Shown piece by piece: positions 44,835 through 55,269 of a stretch of 64,000 bases of DNA. The stretch covers positions 1 to 64,000 of the forward strand of contig JACCGJ010005539.1 in the NCBI GenBank assembly GCA_013407085.1. The letters run 5' to 3'. Numbering within the stretch: the stretch's first letter is position 1; each line of letters starts with the position of its first letter. A program made the translations under genes and the position numbers. The notes under the pieces are model-generated. The model was not told the DNA's origin, did no database searches, and saw only the letters and a program-made list of their open reading frames with translations. The stretch is from Atriophallophorus winterbourni (Eukaryota > Platyhelminthes > Trematoda > Plagiorchiida > Microphallidae).

Positions 44835-45800
44835 CTCAGAACTCAGATACTCTGAATGTTTTATGGTAGAAAAGGCAGTCAGCTTAATAATAACCAAAGT
44901 ATTACAAACTATATGGAGTAAAAATAGTAAATATTCCAAAAACTATTATGGGCATTCAAAAACCGCAGGGTTCGCTATGGACTCATCGATTTTTAAGCTG
45001 AAACCTCAGATGATTCCGAACGTAGGATTTCTTCAGGCAGAATGTTACATGTGAAACAAATTCTGGCCTATAAATAATTACGATGAGTATCAAAGAATGC
45101 TGAATGCCTAAAGCCTTTGAATGTTTACTTGTTAGAGAAAGGTCAATGGGCTTAAATAAGTGTTTTAGTGGATGATTTTCAGTGTGCATAATTATAAAGA
45201 ACATCAGGAGGTCACTTCGTATCTGGCCTTGTGTAAAATAATGTAGATTTAATTTTGACATTCGCTCTAGTAATGGCAACTTTCTGTAACGGGAGACCAA
45301 ATTTGTCGCACGATGATAAATCCTGCCAAGTAGTTCGATATTAATCTTCAGTCATGGTGTCCCGGGCTGAATGGAATATTCCATAACAGGACGTACATAC
45401 GTATTAATTAACCGAGCTCTTCGAGCTTTTGGATTAAAATTTCATGGTTGACTCTATCGAAAGCTTTGAAAATATCGATGTAGCAAGCATGTAAAGCCTC
45501 ACCTCCGTCTAATGCCTTGGTCCAATCCATGTACGTTGTAAGAAGGTCAGAGAAACAGGATCGATTTCTTCGAAAACCTTATTGTGCTTCGGTCAAAATA
45601 TATTCTATATTCTAAATCTTCTCTTATGCGTGCAATGTCAATCCGCTCCAATAATTTAGAGATTACCGGAAGTAGCGTTACTGGTCTATAGTTTACTGTG
45701 TCTGAACGGCTACCGCCTTTATAAATAAGAGGTATCATCCCTGCTATTCACTGCGGTGGTATTTTTCCTTCATGTAATTTGAGATTGAACAGGCTTTTGA
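44835..45800 (-). mobile_element. Family G-like LINE copy with internal RT deletion
   Basis: Minus strand from 45800: MIPLIYKGGSRSDTVNYRPV, motif A ACYIDIFKAFDRVNHEILI ending QKLEELG near 45410. It then jumps directly to INTYVRPVMEYSI and LLGRIYHRATNLVSRYRKLP, skipping motifs B-E, to the 3' tail at 44835. A deletion of roughly 450-500 bp is inferred by comparison with family B. Confidence 0.8.
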
Positions 45801-45859
45801 GCAAAGCACTCATAGGAATGTGATACTTGAGAATTATGGAGATGGTGGACATTGAGCGA

Positions 45860-46300
45860 AAGAGGCCAGCAACACTATGGTGTTGTGTTTGTGATGCAAC
45901 GAAATCTTTTAAAAATTGTATTGGGGATTATTGTTTACGCGATTTTTGAAGAATATGTTGTTTATATTTGTGACTACTCATCCGTGCCAAGCCCATCAAA
46001 CTATTCACAAAGTTGATCACGACGGTCCATAATGGAAGCACTGGTCTCGAGTTTCACTCTTAATTGTGCTCATCAGCAGTGCATATCCTTCGCTTCGGGT
46101 GGGATTCGAACCCCCAACCATCGTAATTGTAGTCCCACGCCTTAACGACTTGGGCTACCGTCCACCGTTTGACCGATCGCAATAAAGCCTTTATGAACTG
46201 TTCTCCAGATTGGCACAATTGAGTAGCTATGTTTGCCCGACCGGTCCAGAAGGAGCCAGCAACATCTGTTGTGGTCGCCCAACCAAACAGACCTGACATG
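45860..46300 (-). mobile_element. tRNA-headed SINE with hammerhead relic
   Basis: The minus strand carries a tRNA-like head: A box TAGCCCAAGTCG (46157-46146) and perfect B box GGTTCGAATCC (46112-46102), 34 nt apart. The D-arm pairs but the anticodon and acceptor stems do not, so it is not a working tRNA gene. A degenerate hammerhead follows at 46082-46038. Outer limits are approximate. Confidence 0.75.
46038..46082 (-). ncRNA. Hammerhead relic in a tRNA-headed SINE
   Basis: Minus strand: GCACTG, perfect CTGATGA, stem II GCAC-AATTAA-GAGT (two of four pairs plus a G-T), GAAA, then CTCGAGAC and CAGTGC. Stem I GCACTG:CAGTGC is a perfect 6-bp helix. The base before the cleavage C is A, not the required T, so it should be inactive. 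CTCGAG suggests a palindromic stem III. Confidence 0.68.
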
Positions 46301-46734
46301 GAGCTACTTGCTGAAAAAATGCTAACAGAAGGTAATTAAATGAAGGTATTGCAATTCAATTGCAAATTGTTGATATCTAGCCACGAGATTTGTTTGTATA
46401 CTTTTCAACACAAACTGGCGATGCTGTGCAATGCGAAATTTCATTTCCATTAATCATGATGGGGGAGCTCGAGCAATTTTGCAGTTCCCAAAGCATGAAT
46501 CTTTTAATCATCCCTCCGTTATGTTGGTTTTCGGCGTTTTGTGAAACCAGCCGTGTGAGAATTTGTTTGGGAAACATGAAATACGTTTCCTAAGGGATTA
46601 TATTTCGCGGGCATTCTAAGCAACATATAACTTACTTCATTCTATACTTTTTCCTGTACACAGCATGAACTGAACCACAATAAAAAGATTGTTTATGATT
46701 GAAATGCATACAAATGATTTTTTGTTTCAAGCTC
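46301..46734. other. No gene recognised
   Basis: Overlapping chance ORFs on both strands; nothing supported. Confidence 0.45.
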
Positions 46735-46880
46735 ATGATTCAGCCGTACACACATGTGTGCAGGTAAACGTCCACACATTTGCCAGCCTTATTCCTCAAT
46801 AGCTGCAAATTTCAAGCTTTGCTTACCATTTTTTTCCTTTGTTTCAAGCATGCGGATCCTGACCATACGGTCATTATTTA
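46735..46880 (+). mobile_element. Truncated HHR-element copy
   Basis: CAAGCATGCGGATCCTGACC near the end and CACACATGTGTG inside match the 27733 element. It breaks off just before the hammerhead core. Confidence 0.6.
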
Positions 46881-47089
46881 AAAAGTTCAAACAAGGTTCA
46901 AGCATATTTCTCGGATGTGGGAATTAAACCTGGACCTTCAATAAAATTCGAAATCTCATCCTCAGTGGGACCGTGGCCTTCATTGTTTTCAAATGCCCTA
47001 AGCCTGGACATCATTGCCGGACAGTGAACAATAAAGCCTGGCCTATCTTCTTCTTCGTCTTCTAAAAAGGATGTTCAGGATATTCACGC

Positions 47090-47660
47090 CTGAAACTTTA
47101 CCCCGGTTAATTAATACGTATGTACGTCCTGTTATGGAATATTCCATCCAAGCCGGGACACCATTACTGAGGATTTATCATCGTGCGACAAAGTTTATCT
47201 CTCATTAACAAAAATTTGCCTTTTCAAGAGCGAATGTCAAAACTAAAAATACATGATTTTACCCAAGAACGTATAAGAAGCGACTTTTTGTTAGCATTTA
47301 AATTTGTGCATACTGACAACCATCCCCATAAACACAAGCTAAAATCCAATGGCCTTCTCGAACATGAAAACATTTAAAAGCTTTAAGCATTCTTGATTGG
47401 ATATTCATCAAAATATATTCTCCGTAAAAATTTGTTTTACTCGGAAACGTTTGCCTGAAGAAATCATACACTTGCTACCTGTTGCGGATTTCGCTACTAA
47501 ACTCAATGAGTAGCTGAGGAACCATGAGGTATAAGACTGTCCCTATTCATTTTGAGAGAGTTTATATTTTTACTCCATATATCTCGTCATCCTATGTTTA
47601 TTGTTAAACTTACTGCTTTTTCAACCATAAAATATTCCGAGTTCTGAGTTATCGACTGAA
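47090..47660 (+). mobile_element. Family G LINE C-terminal fragment and 3' tail
   Basis: Reads QERMSKLKIHDFTQERIRSD (parallel to the 45-kb copy's LERMSKLNLHYFTQGQIRSD), then FVHTDNHPHKHK, and ends with TTTTTCAACCATAAAATATT. 5'-truncated and decayed. Confidence 0.75.
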
Positions 47661-48990
47661 GCACAATTATTGGCGGGCACAAGCTTCTGTAGCTCAGTTC
47701 TGCATGATGGAGCCCCGACCTGTTTCTTCTCATGAAGTTCCGAAACACTCTATTATAATGCAAGTACCCTTTTGAAAATGAACATAGTGATACTATATGA
47801 TGAGTACAATTTTTTGTAACAATCTCTCCTACAGCGTTCGCGGTTTAACCTATTACCCGGTAAAATTATCGATAAAGTTCAATATTGAGCTAATAAATAT
47901 ATCGGATTTATTGAGTAAAATTCGAGAAATGTGCGTTGAACTTATAATATGAATCATTATTCATAAGTATTTGGAACTCAGCTTAACCACGAAACAGCCA
48001 TGTACAAATTCTCGAACAAAGTAAATAATTAGCTTTGTTTTAGTCAGAAAGTCATGTTTAAGAACTGGATGAAAACCCTGAAACATGTGCACGTGTGAGC
48101 GAATTTCACACATCAAAAGCCGGTAAATTACAACGCTCGCTCGTTGGAAATAAAGTCACGAAGACAGCTTATTTAGCTGGTATTTAAACATTTACTGTGC
48201 TACCCAATTCCTCACAGATTCAACAAGCTCTTGAGCAAATATTGCTCTACTGGCGAGAACAATCCCCAAATTGTGGATAGAATATATCCACAAAATCTGG
48301 TCGTTTACGCTGTTCTTTTACTCCACCTATTGCAATACAATTTACTGTCATGCCTAGCTGTTCTCTCAGTTTAAGTTGAGCGGAACAGTTTTATAAACAT
48401 CTAATTCTATATGTAGCTCAAATTCCACGCTCTTTATAGTCAACTATTTGCCCGTTTGTAAAGATTTCTAAAGGCAGTTTTAAACTATTTTGTTTGCAGC
48501 CCTATGGTGCACACATGAAAAGCAGATTTAAGTCAAATCAAAACACGTATGTAGCTACTATTTCGCCGCAAATTCCGATAGAGTTTGTAGAAGCATACGC
48601 GCGTTTTTTTATCAGCTCAGAAGTTAAAATTGCGCCATAAATTAACTCGACGGTTTTTTAAATCTCGAGTATTCATTAGCCGAAAGCCGCAATCGTTCGT
48701 CGCTTGATTGCATATTATAATGATGGATTCAAACAAAGCGATAATAGACACCACTATGAAAAACTCCAGTTTTTAATTATTGCAGAAAAGTAATAATTCC
48801 TTGAATACTTCTCAAGCGATGAATCTAAACAGGTGCGAATAATTTACATGTAACTAATGTAATTTGTCTTCTTGTTAGAATGCTCCAACGGTTAAACGCT
48901 TGTACATTTGAATTCAGCTTTGTCAATGTATCTGACAAATTGAAGTCCCATTCAAGCTACCTGAGTATTGCTGCTCCAGTAATTCACAAC
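47661..48990. other. No gene recognised
   Basis: No ORF, repeat family or motif that I can support. Confidence 0.5.
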
Positions 48991-49153
48991 CTAAAATGAA
49001 ATTATTTATGAATTACAAAAATCTATGCACCGGAAGGATTTACTTTGGAGACTCGGCTCTAAAGGATTTCAAAGCGCATATAGAAACAATGTATTTCGTA
49101 AGGAAAAACACTGTATGCCGTATTTATTTGAACAGGGACAACATTTGTCGAAG

Positions 49154-49394
49154 GGATACCGTTTACAAAGTATTTGAATATATTCGAAACCGATCGGGAG
49201 TCCATAATCATAAAAATAGAGTTTGCAATGAATCGGTTACAGTAAGTTTTTGGTAACGTTTCGCTTCTGAACACAGAAGCTTCGTCAGACCAAGGGTGTC
49301 GATACGAACAGTGTTCAGGTTTAAATGGCAAACGTTACCAAAAACTTACTATAACCGATTTATTGCAAACTCTATTTTCAGGATACCGTTTACA
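49154..49394. mobile_element. PLE-derived inverted-repeat insertion with 14-bp TSD
   Basis: Arms 49213-49261 and 49330-49378 are reverse complements at 47 of 49 positions around a 68-nt centre. The direct repeat GGATACCGTTTACA flanks the unit (49154-49167 and 49381-49394) and looks like a TSD. The centre shares AGAAGCTTCGTCAGACCAAG with the PLE terminal region at 41510. Confidence 0.82.
49250..49293 (-). ncRNA. PLE-type hammerhead ribozyme
   Basis: Minus strand: stem I TTGGT:ACCAA (5 bp); core CTGACGA; stem II GCTTCTG-TGTT-CAGAAGC, a perfect 7-bp helix with one unpaired A before it; GAAA; stem III palindrome ACGT; triplet GTT with cleavage between 49255 and 49254. The unpaired A and the GTT site may slow cleavage. 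Confidence 0.78.
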
Positions 49395-49679
49395 TTTCAA
49401 TCGGGCCGTTCACGCTTCAAGCTATTAACCACTCCTTCATATTTTGGGGAAATATTTACTCAAACCAAATTCATCAAATTTAAAATGGTTAACGAAACCA
49501 GTTTGAAAGATGTTGGGTGTTCTGTATTTGCTGGGCTTGCATTGTATCGGTACAATGTTTCGTCATCTAGCTTGATGACCAAACATCCTACCACTACAAT
49601 ACCAGCTCAACCAGCACATAACATCCAACCTCTGAGCTCAAAGTATTTGCTTCAATATCGAACAATCTGATAGATATGA

Positions 49680-49790
49680 AAATAAATGTTGCGATGAATC
49701 CGTCAGAGCAAATTTTTGTTAATCTACATAAGTTTCGTCAGACCAAGAGTGTCAGTACGAAAACGGTTTATTTTCAAATTGCATTCGCCA
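49680..49790 (-). repeat. PLE terminal-repeat remnant
   Basis: TTTCGTCAGACCAAGAGTGT repeats the hammerhead-adjacent block seen at 49281 and 41516 (minus-strand core CTGACGA), but stem II and GAAA are lost. Confidence 0.55.
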
Positions 49791-50014
49791 GACCCATCCT
49801 AAGTCACCTAAGGTAGACAGGCAAGATCGAGACAAATTGATCTACCCCCTGGATGTCGTAATCACATATTTTGTGTGCAGCTGCGGGCAACGTCCACTAA
49901 CTGACTGCTTGCGTAATCCGTGTGCACGTTAGAGGTCATGCATGTTAATCCTTTCTTTTCATGACTATGGATTCCCGATCAGTCTCAAATACCAAAGTGA
50001 CAGGTTAATAGATT

Positions 50015-52850
50015 GTAATTCAAAGTAATTCAAAGTTTTAATGGTCCAAAAAGTAAATACTTTACAGTAACCACAGATTAAAAATATAGGGAAGGCATAA
50101 AAATAACACAACTGTTTTATCAATATGGAAAGTCAGCAAGTGTATTCAGGTGTGAGGTTGGGTTTAGTCAACATATACTTGTCAAGTTCAGCCTTGAACA
50201 AGTTCAGGGTTGATGCGCAAATGATATGTGGGGGCAGGGAGTTCCATAGAAAACAGACTCTGACAGCAAAGAAAAACCTTCGACAATTTGATCTGGAGTG
50301 TGGAATAATTAACTTGTATCCATGCGATCTGCTACCACGTGCTTCTTGCCGATGAAACAGGTGTTCAAGTGGGTGATCCACTGTATGCAGAATGTTGAAA
50401 AGCAGGATCAAGTCACCCCTGAGACGACGGTACGAAAAGTCAAAGAGGTTTAGTGTTGCAATCCGCTCCTCGTATGGCCTGTTGTATAGCCCGGTCACCA
50501 GTTTTGTAGCGCGGTGGTATACCCGTTGCAGCAAGGTCATGTCCTTTTGTAACCATGGGGACCATGCTTGAACAGCATACTCCATTGTTGGTCTGATATA
50601 GGTGTTAATTATACGTGGGAGTATCTGCTTTGAGAAACGACCAAAGATCCTTCTGAGCAATGCTAAGATTTGGCAGGACTTTTTGTATACAACAGAACAG
50701 TGCCGTGAAGACTTCAGGTTACTGCTAATCCACACGCCCAGGTCTTTCTCTTCAGTAACCCATGAAAGTTGCTGAGATCCCAGAGAGTATGTGAATTCGA
50801 ATGATTTACCGACGTTTAACATTTTACATTTTTGGATGTTGAATGGAAGGCAGTTCCGCAGGGACCAATTATGAAGAGCTTCGAGATCTTTTTGGAGAAT
50901 TTGGCAATCTTCTATGGTGCGTATGCTAGTCCAGACTTTGATGTCATCCGCAAATAAAATGATTTTGCTGCGTACGATTTCGGGTATATCATTCGCGTAC
51001 ACGAGGAAGAGTATTGGCCCCAAGACTGAGCCTTGAGGTACGCCACTTGTAACTTCTACTGGGCTGGATAGTGCCCCATCAACTCTAACCCTTATAACTC
51101 TACCAGTCAAGTAATCCTTTATCCAGGCCAATAGTCTGCCGCATACCCCGAGCTGCTCCAATTTTTGTAGCAGTATGCTGTGGTTAACACGATCAAAAGC
51201 TTTAGACATGTCCAAGTAACACGCATGGATAGGGCATCCATCGTCCACGGCTCGAGTCCAATTATCAAGAGTTATGAGAAGATTGGTGAGACAGGAGTGT
51301 CTTGTCCTGAATCCGTGCTGTGCGATGGAAAGAAGCTTATTTTGTTCCAAGTGTTTGATAAGTTCGTCGGCCACAAGTCGTTCGAGAACTTTAGAGACCA
51401 CTGGCAACAACGTGACTGGTCTGTAGTTAGACACATCAGATCGGTTCCCTCCTTTGTATATCGGAGTGATTAGTCCACATTTCCAGTCATTAGCAACCGT
51501 GCTACAACTCAAGGACAGGTTGAAAAGGTCAGAGAGTGGTGAGAATAGAGCATGGGCGCATTGCTTTAGGATGAATGGTGTTATTTCATCAGCACCTGGG
51601 GATTTTTTTGTATTTAACCCGCGTAGCTTTACCAGGACACTCTCGGGTTTCACAACGATTTCGTGTATTGTATTCTGCGACCTGAATGCAGGTATATCGT
51701 AGGATACGCGCTCGTTAGGGTAGAACACTCTAGAGTAAAATTGAGCGAGTTCGTTAGCGGCTTCGAGAGCTGTGGATGTAGTTCCAGTCGTTGTAAGTAA
51801 AGCGGAAACACCTGGCTTTACCCTGGCCTTTCTGTTCACGATCTGGAAGAGGAGCTTCGGATTTCGTTCAATTTTATCCATCAGATTCATTTGATACTTT
51901 TCTTTATCCTCCTGGACAAGTTTAGTAACTTTGTTTCTCAACAAACGGTAAGATTCCCAAGATTCAGGTGTTGAATGCAGTACGTGGATTCTCCACGCAC
52001 AGTTTCTTACCTTTATCCATTTCCGTGTTCGACTCCGGATCACGAATTTGAATCCTTTTTTGAGTTGTTTTGAAACATATTTTGAGTGGAGTTCTATTTT
52101 TCGGTTGATTTTCTGAAGTATCGATGACCAGCATTGTTGGACATCAGTGCTAATCGGTGCCCAGTCGGTGACTTCTTGAAGAGACATTGATAATGCAACC
52201 GTATCGATTTTTCTTATCAACTTCTGAGCATCACTTGCTCTTTTCGCTTCAGATATATAGTCGAAAACAATGACTACATGATCACTCTTTCCAAGAGGTG
52301 CTTCATAGCGGATATCCTCGATGACATTTTCCTCGCTCGTCAGAACAAGATCGAGAATGGACGGTGTGTTTGTGCCTCTGAAGCGAGTGGTGCTTGAGAT
52401 GTGGTTGAATAAAGGAAGTTCGTTGAACATTTTGTAGAATAGATGATCAAGAGAGTTCACCGGTGGAATCTCGCTTTTTAGTAAATTCGGGAGATTAAAG
52501 TCACCCATGATCAGGACGTTGTTTTGATATCTGGAAACAACCAGCTGAGTTTTCTCAATTAAACTAGCATTGTATGCTTCGTCTGCTGACGGTGGTCGGT
52601 AAATCACACCAACAACACAGTTTTCACCTGTTGCTAATTCAAGTGAACACCAAAGTGTATCTTCCAGTATCAAATCATTATCCGTGATTTCTCTGAACGT
52701 GAGGTGTTGATCATAGTAAATAGCAACACCTCCTCCTCCACGATCCATTCGAGTACGATGAAAAAGAAACATGTTTGGAATGGAAATTTCCTCCTCAACT
52801 AATTGCTGATTGAACCAAGTTTCCGTTACGGCGATCAGGAGTGGCTTACA
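50015..52850 (-). mobile_element. 5'-truncated, otherwise intact family B CR1-like retrotransposon
   Basis: Homology to LINE ORF2 starts in the endonuclease near 52845 and runs to a 3' end with two GTAATTCAAA units (50015-50034), a CR1-style tandem 3' end. It matches the decayed copy at 28310-33395 throughout ORF2. The lack of stops over 2.7 kb marks it as the youngest family B copy here. No TSD was identified. Confidence 0.88.
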
Positions 52851-52868
52851 CCATGTACATTTTGTAAG
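50133..52868 (-). CDS. Family B ORF2: partial endonuclease, complete reverse transcriptase
   Basis: Open from 52868 to the stop at 50133, with 879 residues from the first Met at 52772; N-terminal endonuclease residues are lost by truncation (the frame begins near LLIAVTETWFN). Numbering from that Met: GDFN 90-93, TPSILDLVL ~136-144, SDH 163-165 (endonuclease); TRKWIKVRNCAW ~249; SPGADEITPF ~391; RT motif A YLDMSKAFDRVN 519-530; motif B SGVPQGSVLGP ~576; motif C FADD 607-610; EKDLGVW after it; C-terminus RPTMEYAVQAWSPWLQKD and RRLRGDLILLFNIL. The RT is whole and could act in trans if expressed, but without a 5' end the element cannot drive itself. Confidence 0.9.
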   Translation of the reverse strand, partial: LTKCTWCKPLLIAVTETWFNQQLVEEEISIPNMFLFHRTRMDRGGGGVAIYYDQHLTFREITDNDLILEDTLWCSLELATGENCVVGVIYRPPSADEAYNASLIEKTQLVVSRYQNNVLIMGDFNLPNLLKSEIPPVNSLDHLFYKMFNELPLFNHISSTTRFRGTNTPSILDLVLTSEENVIEDIRYEAPLGKSDHVVIVFDYISEAKRASDAQKLIRKIDTVALSMSLQEVTDWAPISTDVQQCWSSILQKINRKIELHSKYVSKQLKKGFKFVIRSRTRKWIKVRNCAWRIHVLHSTPESWESYRLLRNKVTKLVQEDKEKYQMNLMDKIERNPKLLFQIVNRKARVKPGVSALLTTTGTTSTALEAANELAQFYSRVFYPNERVSYDIPAFRSQNTIHEIVVKPESVLVKLRGLNTKKSPGADEITPFILKQCAHALFSPLSDLFNLSLSCSTVANDWKCGLITPIYKGGNRSDVSNYRPVTLLPVVSKVLERLVADELIKHLEQNKLLSIAQHGFRTRHSCLTNLLITLDNWTRAVDDGCPIHACYLDMSKAFDRVNHSILLQKLEQLGVCGRLLAWIKDYLTGRVIRVRVDGALSSPVEVTSGVPQGSVLGPILFLVYANDIPEIVRSKIILFADDIKVWTSIRTIEDCQILQKDLEALHNWSLRNCLPFNIQKCKMLNVGKSFEFTYSLGSQQLSWVTEEKDLGVWISSNLKSSRHCSVVYKKSCQILALLRRIFGRFSKQILPRIINTYIRPTMEYAVQAWSPWLQKDMTLLQRVYHRATKLVTGLYNRPYEERIATLNLFDFSYRRLRGDLILLFNILHTVDHPLEHLFHRQEARGSRSHGYKLIIPHSRSNCRRFFFAVRVCFLWNSLPPHIICASTLNLFKAELDKYMLTKPNLTPEYTC

Positions 52869-53140
52869 CTATCACATATACCGCATCGCGCTTGGAAAGC
52901 ACTGTGGGTTTGAGTGGCACAATAAATTATCTAAATTCGTATACTCTTCATTAATAATCATTTTCAGTTCATGAAAAATCTCCTAAACGTAATAGTAGAA
53001 ATAGTCTATCCAATGATTTGCATTCAGATAAAATCGATAAGCTAATGTGCACTCACCAATTGGAGAGGTTTCACGTCCAATCAGTTTATCTGCTCTGCAG
53101 CTCAAAATAACGGTTCAGTTGAATATGTGAAGAAAATAAA

Positions 53141-53911
53141 ATGATGAAATTCATGCGTACTTTGATATGGCTTTCAGTGCAATTTGTTTTGACCAATGCT
53201 GATTGCAAATGTGAGGCTTGGAGCATTGAGTCTATTCAGCCGTTTACTTGCCAATCAACATTCGGGAAATGGCTAACGAGAGATTTTTGTGTTCGCGTAC
53301 TAGCCAACATTCGTCGGAAATTCGAGTGTCCAATAGAAACCGAAGTGGACCTTGCCGATTGCAAATACGATTACACTTCCCGCGACAAATTGTCCCGCAG
53401 AACCAATGTATTCGCAACTGTTTGTCCATTGCATCAGGATGAATTTACCGTTCACTGCTTTCCATCACTCACCATAAAAAACACGTACGATTTCGATGAC
53501 CACCCCGTAGACCTGTATTGGGGTACGAATTTGACCTATACTGAGGTGCAAAAATTGTCACATCTGGACTGTTGTTTGGGGTTTCGCTTGACGGAAAATG
53601 CGATTATGGATTGCAAGAACATTCTGAGCTTGATTATTTTGGGCAGCATCATTTTGGGATCCGCGTTAATTACGGCTTTCTGTTATATTTATCTCACTAG
53701 AAACCGGTCGTCCCACCATGCCGTTGCAATCACCGAGGTTGTAGCCAATGAACCAGCGCCAATGGTTGTAAATGACATTCCTCCCGACTACCAAACAGTG
53801 ATTCAAGTATTGCGTGCAAAGAACAACCACGGAGGCTGTGAGCAAGCGGAAGGGGATCCGGTGAATGAAGCTGATGAAAACTGTCGTGTTGAAGTCCTGC
53901 TTTCCAATTGA
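53141..53911 (+). CDS. Orphan type I membrane protein, Cys-rich ectodomain, PPxY tail
   Basis: 256 codons, intact, no intron needed. I do not recognise the family. Residues 1-20 form a signal peptide (hydrophobic TLIWLSVQFVL, likely cut after Ala20). The ectodomain (21-160) has 11 cysteines (22, 24, 37, 50, 63, 74, 95, 106, 144, 145, 158) and one N-glycosylation site (NLT, 130-132). One membrane helix spans about 162-185 (LSLIILGSIILGSALITAF). The tail has a WW-domain-type PPDY motif (214-217) and an acidic C-terminus. ATGATG follows AAAATAAA at 53133. It sits in a repeat-poor gap between LINEs. Codon use looks protein-like, but one species' sequence cannot prove expression; it may also be one exon of a larger gene. 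Confidence 0.7.
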   Translation: MMKFMRTLIWLSVQFVLTNADCKCEAWSIESIQPFTCQSTFGKWLTRDFCVRVLANIRRKFECPIETEVDLADCKYDYTSRDKLSRRTNVFATVCPLHQDEFTVHCFPSLTIKNTYDFDDHPVDLYWGTNLTYTEVQKLSHLDCCLGFRLTENAIMDCKNILSLIILGSIILGSALITAFCYIYLTRNRSSHHAVAITEVVANEPAPMVVNDIPPDYQTVIQVLRAKNNHGGCEQAEGDPVNEADENCRVEVLLSN

Positions 53912-54399
53912 GTAAAACCTATTTTTAAACAGAAACGTTTTGCTGTATGTGACTGATTTCATTTAAACTCGCGACCTTTACAAGAACATATTCGCAGTAA
54001 TGAGCAGAAATAGTTTTAACCCGTTTGAGTAGTAATTATCGTGCTATCAAATGTGAAATATTACATCGGGACATTTTTCTCTTTTTTGTACAAATGGTTA
54101 GTTAAAAAAGTGTTTGAATGAAATATAGAACCTTGTGTATCGTAGCAGCAGCTAACCACTAACGGTTTCACCGATACAAAGGCTGAAAATTTTTGATACA
54201 TTGAAGGAAGGGTTAGGACCAATTGATCGATGCGTTAATAGCACATTTGGCACTTTGAAATTCCTACTGATTTCCAAGTTACGTCGGTGCTTAGCATATA
54301 CAATTCATCCGTTATCATTTAAACAAAGTGATGATGAGTGATAAGGTTTCATGTTCCAAATTGTGCCTTATATAATAACTACCTTATGATGTTTCCTGG

Positions 54400-54438
<39 letters not shown>

Positions 54439-55265
54439 TATTGGTTGTGTATGCGGCCGTCGTCTTCATAATGGCTCAATATCTCAGAGTTCAATTACAT
54501 CTTCCGCTCACCTATTTTGGATTATTTCTGCGATATATCTCTATACCTTATCAGCATCTACATGTAAATCAATCTCTATGTAATCCTAGCTACCGGGTAT
54601 ATTCTTATTAGCCTATTGATTTGTATATCGATGCTTTCATAACCCTAGATGGAACGGTAAAATAATAATTGATCCAAGGCATGAGATAGCTTTTTCACTA
54701 GATTTGTGCGCAGAAATACAAATTTCACGTTTTGTTAGCAATGTAAAGTTATCGACGGATCATTTGAAGTTGTGATAACGATGCTCAAGGCGTTGTCTCG
54801 GAGATTATTTAATATTCAATTGAGGTACGTGTACTTTAACTTTAAATGATAAAGATTTAGAATATCTCTACTTTTTCTACAAAATTGTGACAAACTCAAG
54901 TTTAAGATATATCTCATCCTGAAGACGCTCACCGGGGTTACAGTAAAGCTGTAACGCTGGAAGTTTAAATCACAGTTAGCTCACGATGAATCACTAACAC
55001 GACATTATATACAAGAATCGAAACCACATAAATTACTATGTGTGTTACAAACTTCTAAGCCTGTCACATCATTCGAAAAAGTAATAAGCCAACGTAACCC
55101 AATCCTTTTTACTTAAATCGTCCAATAATTAATAAAGCCAAACCTCATATTCTGTCAAATGTTAAGCGAGAGACGTCTCTTACTTCATATAAGGAGGATC
55201 AATTTGTTTGATCTGATATATTATTATTCACCGATTACATAATAATACCATCTAACTAAAACTTT
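53912..55265. other. Gene-free stretch with (TA)n
   Basis: Contains a TA tract at about 54402-54440 and nothing else I recognise. Confidence 0.5.
54402..54440. repeat. (TA)n microsatellite
   Basis: TA tract interrupted once by AATA. Confidence 0.9.
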
Positions 55266-55269
55266 GCAG

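Noticed and set aside
46087..46165. Functional tRNA gene
   Set aside because: A and B boxes are good, but the anticodon and acceptor stems do not pair, and the sequence continues into a hammerhead relic. It is a SINE head.
49296..49670. 124-codon ORF as a gene
   Set aside because: It starts in the PLE inverted repeat and has no recognised motif; it also crosses the putative TSD.
53141..53911. TIMP-like inhibitor or viral envelope gene
   Set aside because: The start of the mature protein (DCKCEAW) recalls the Cys-x-Cys start of TIMPs, but no later TIMP motif follows. There is no fusion peptide, furin site or coiled coil for an envelope protein, and no retroviral gag/pol nearby.
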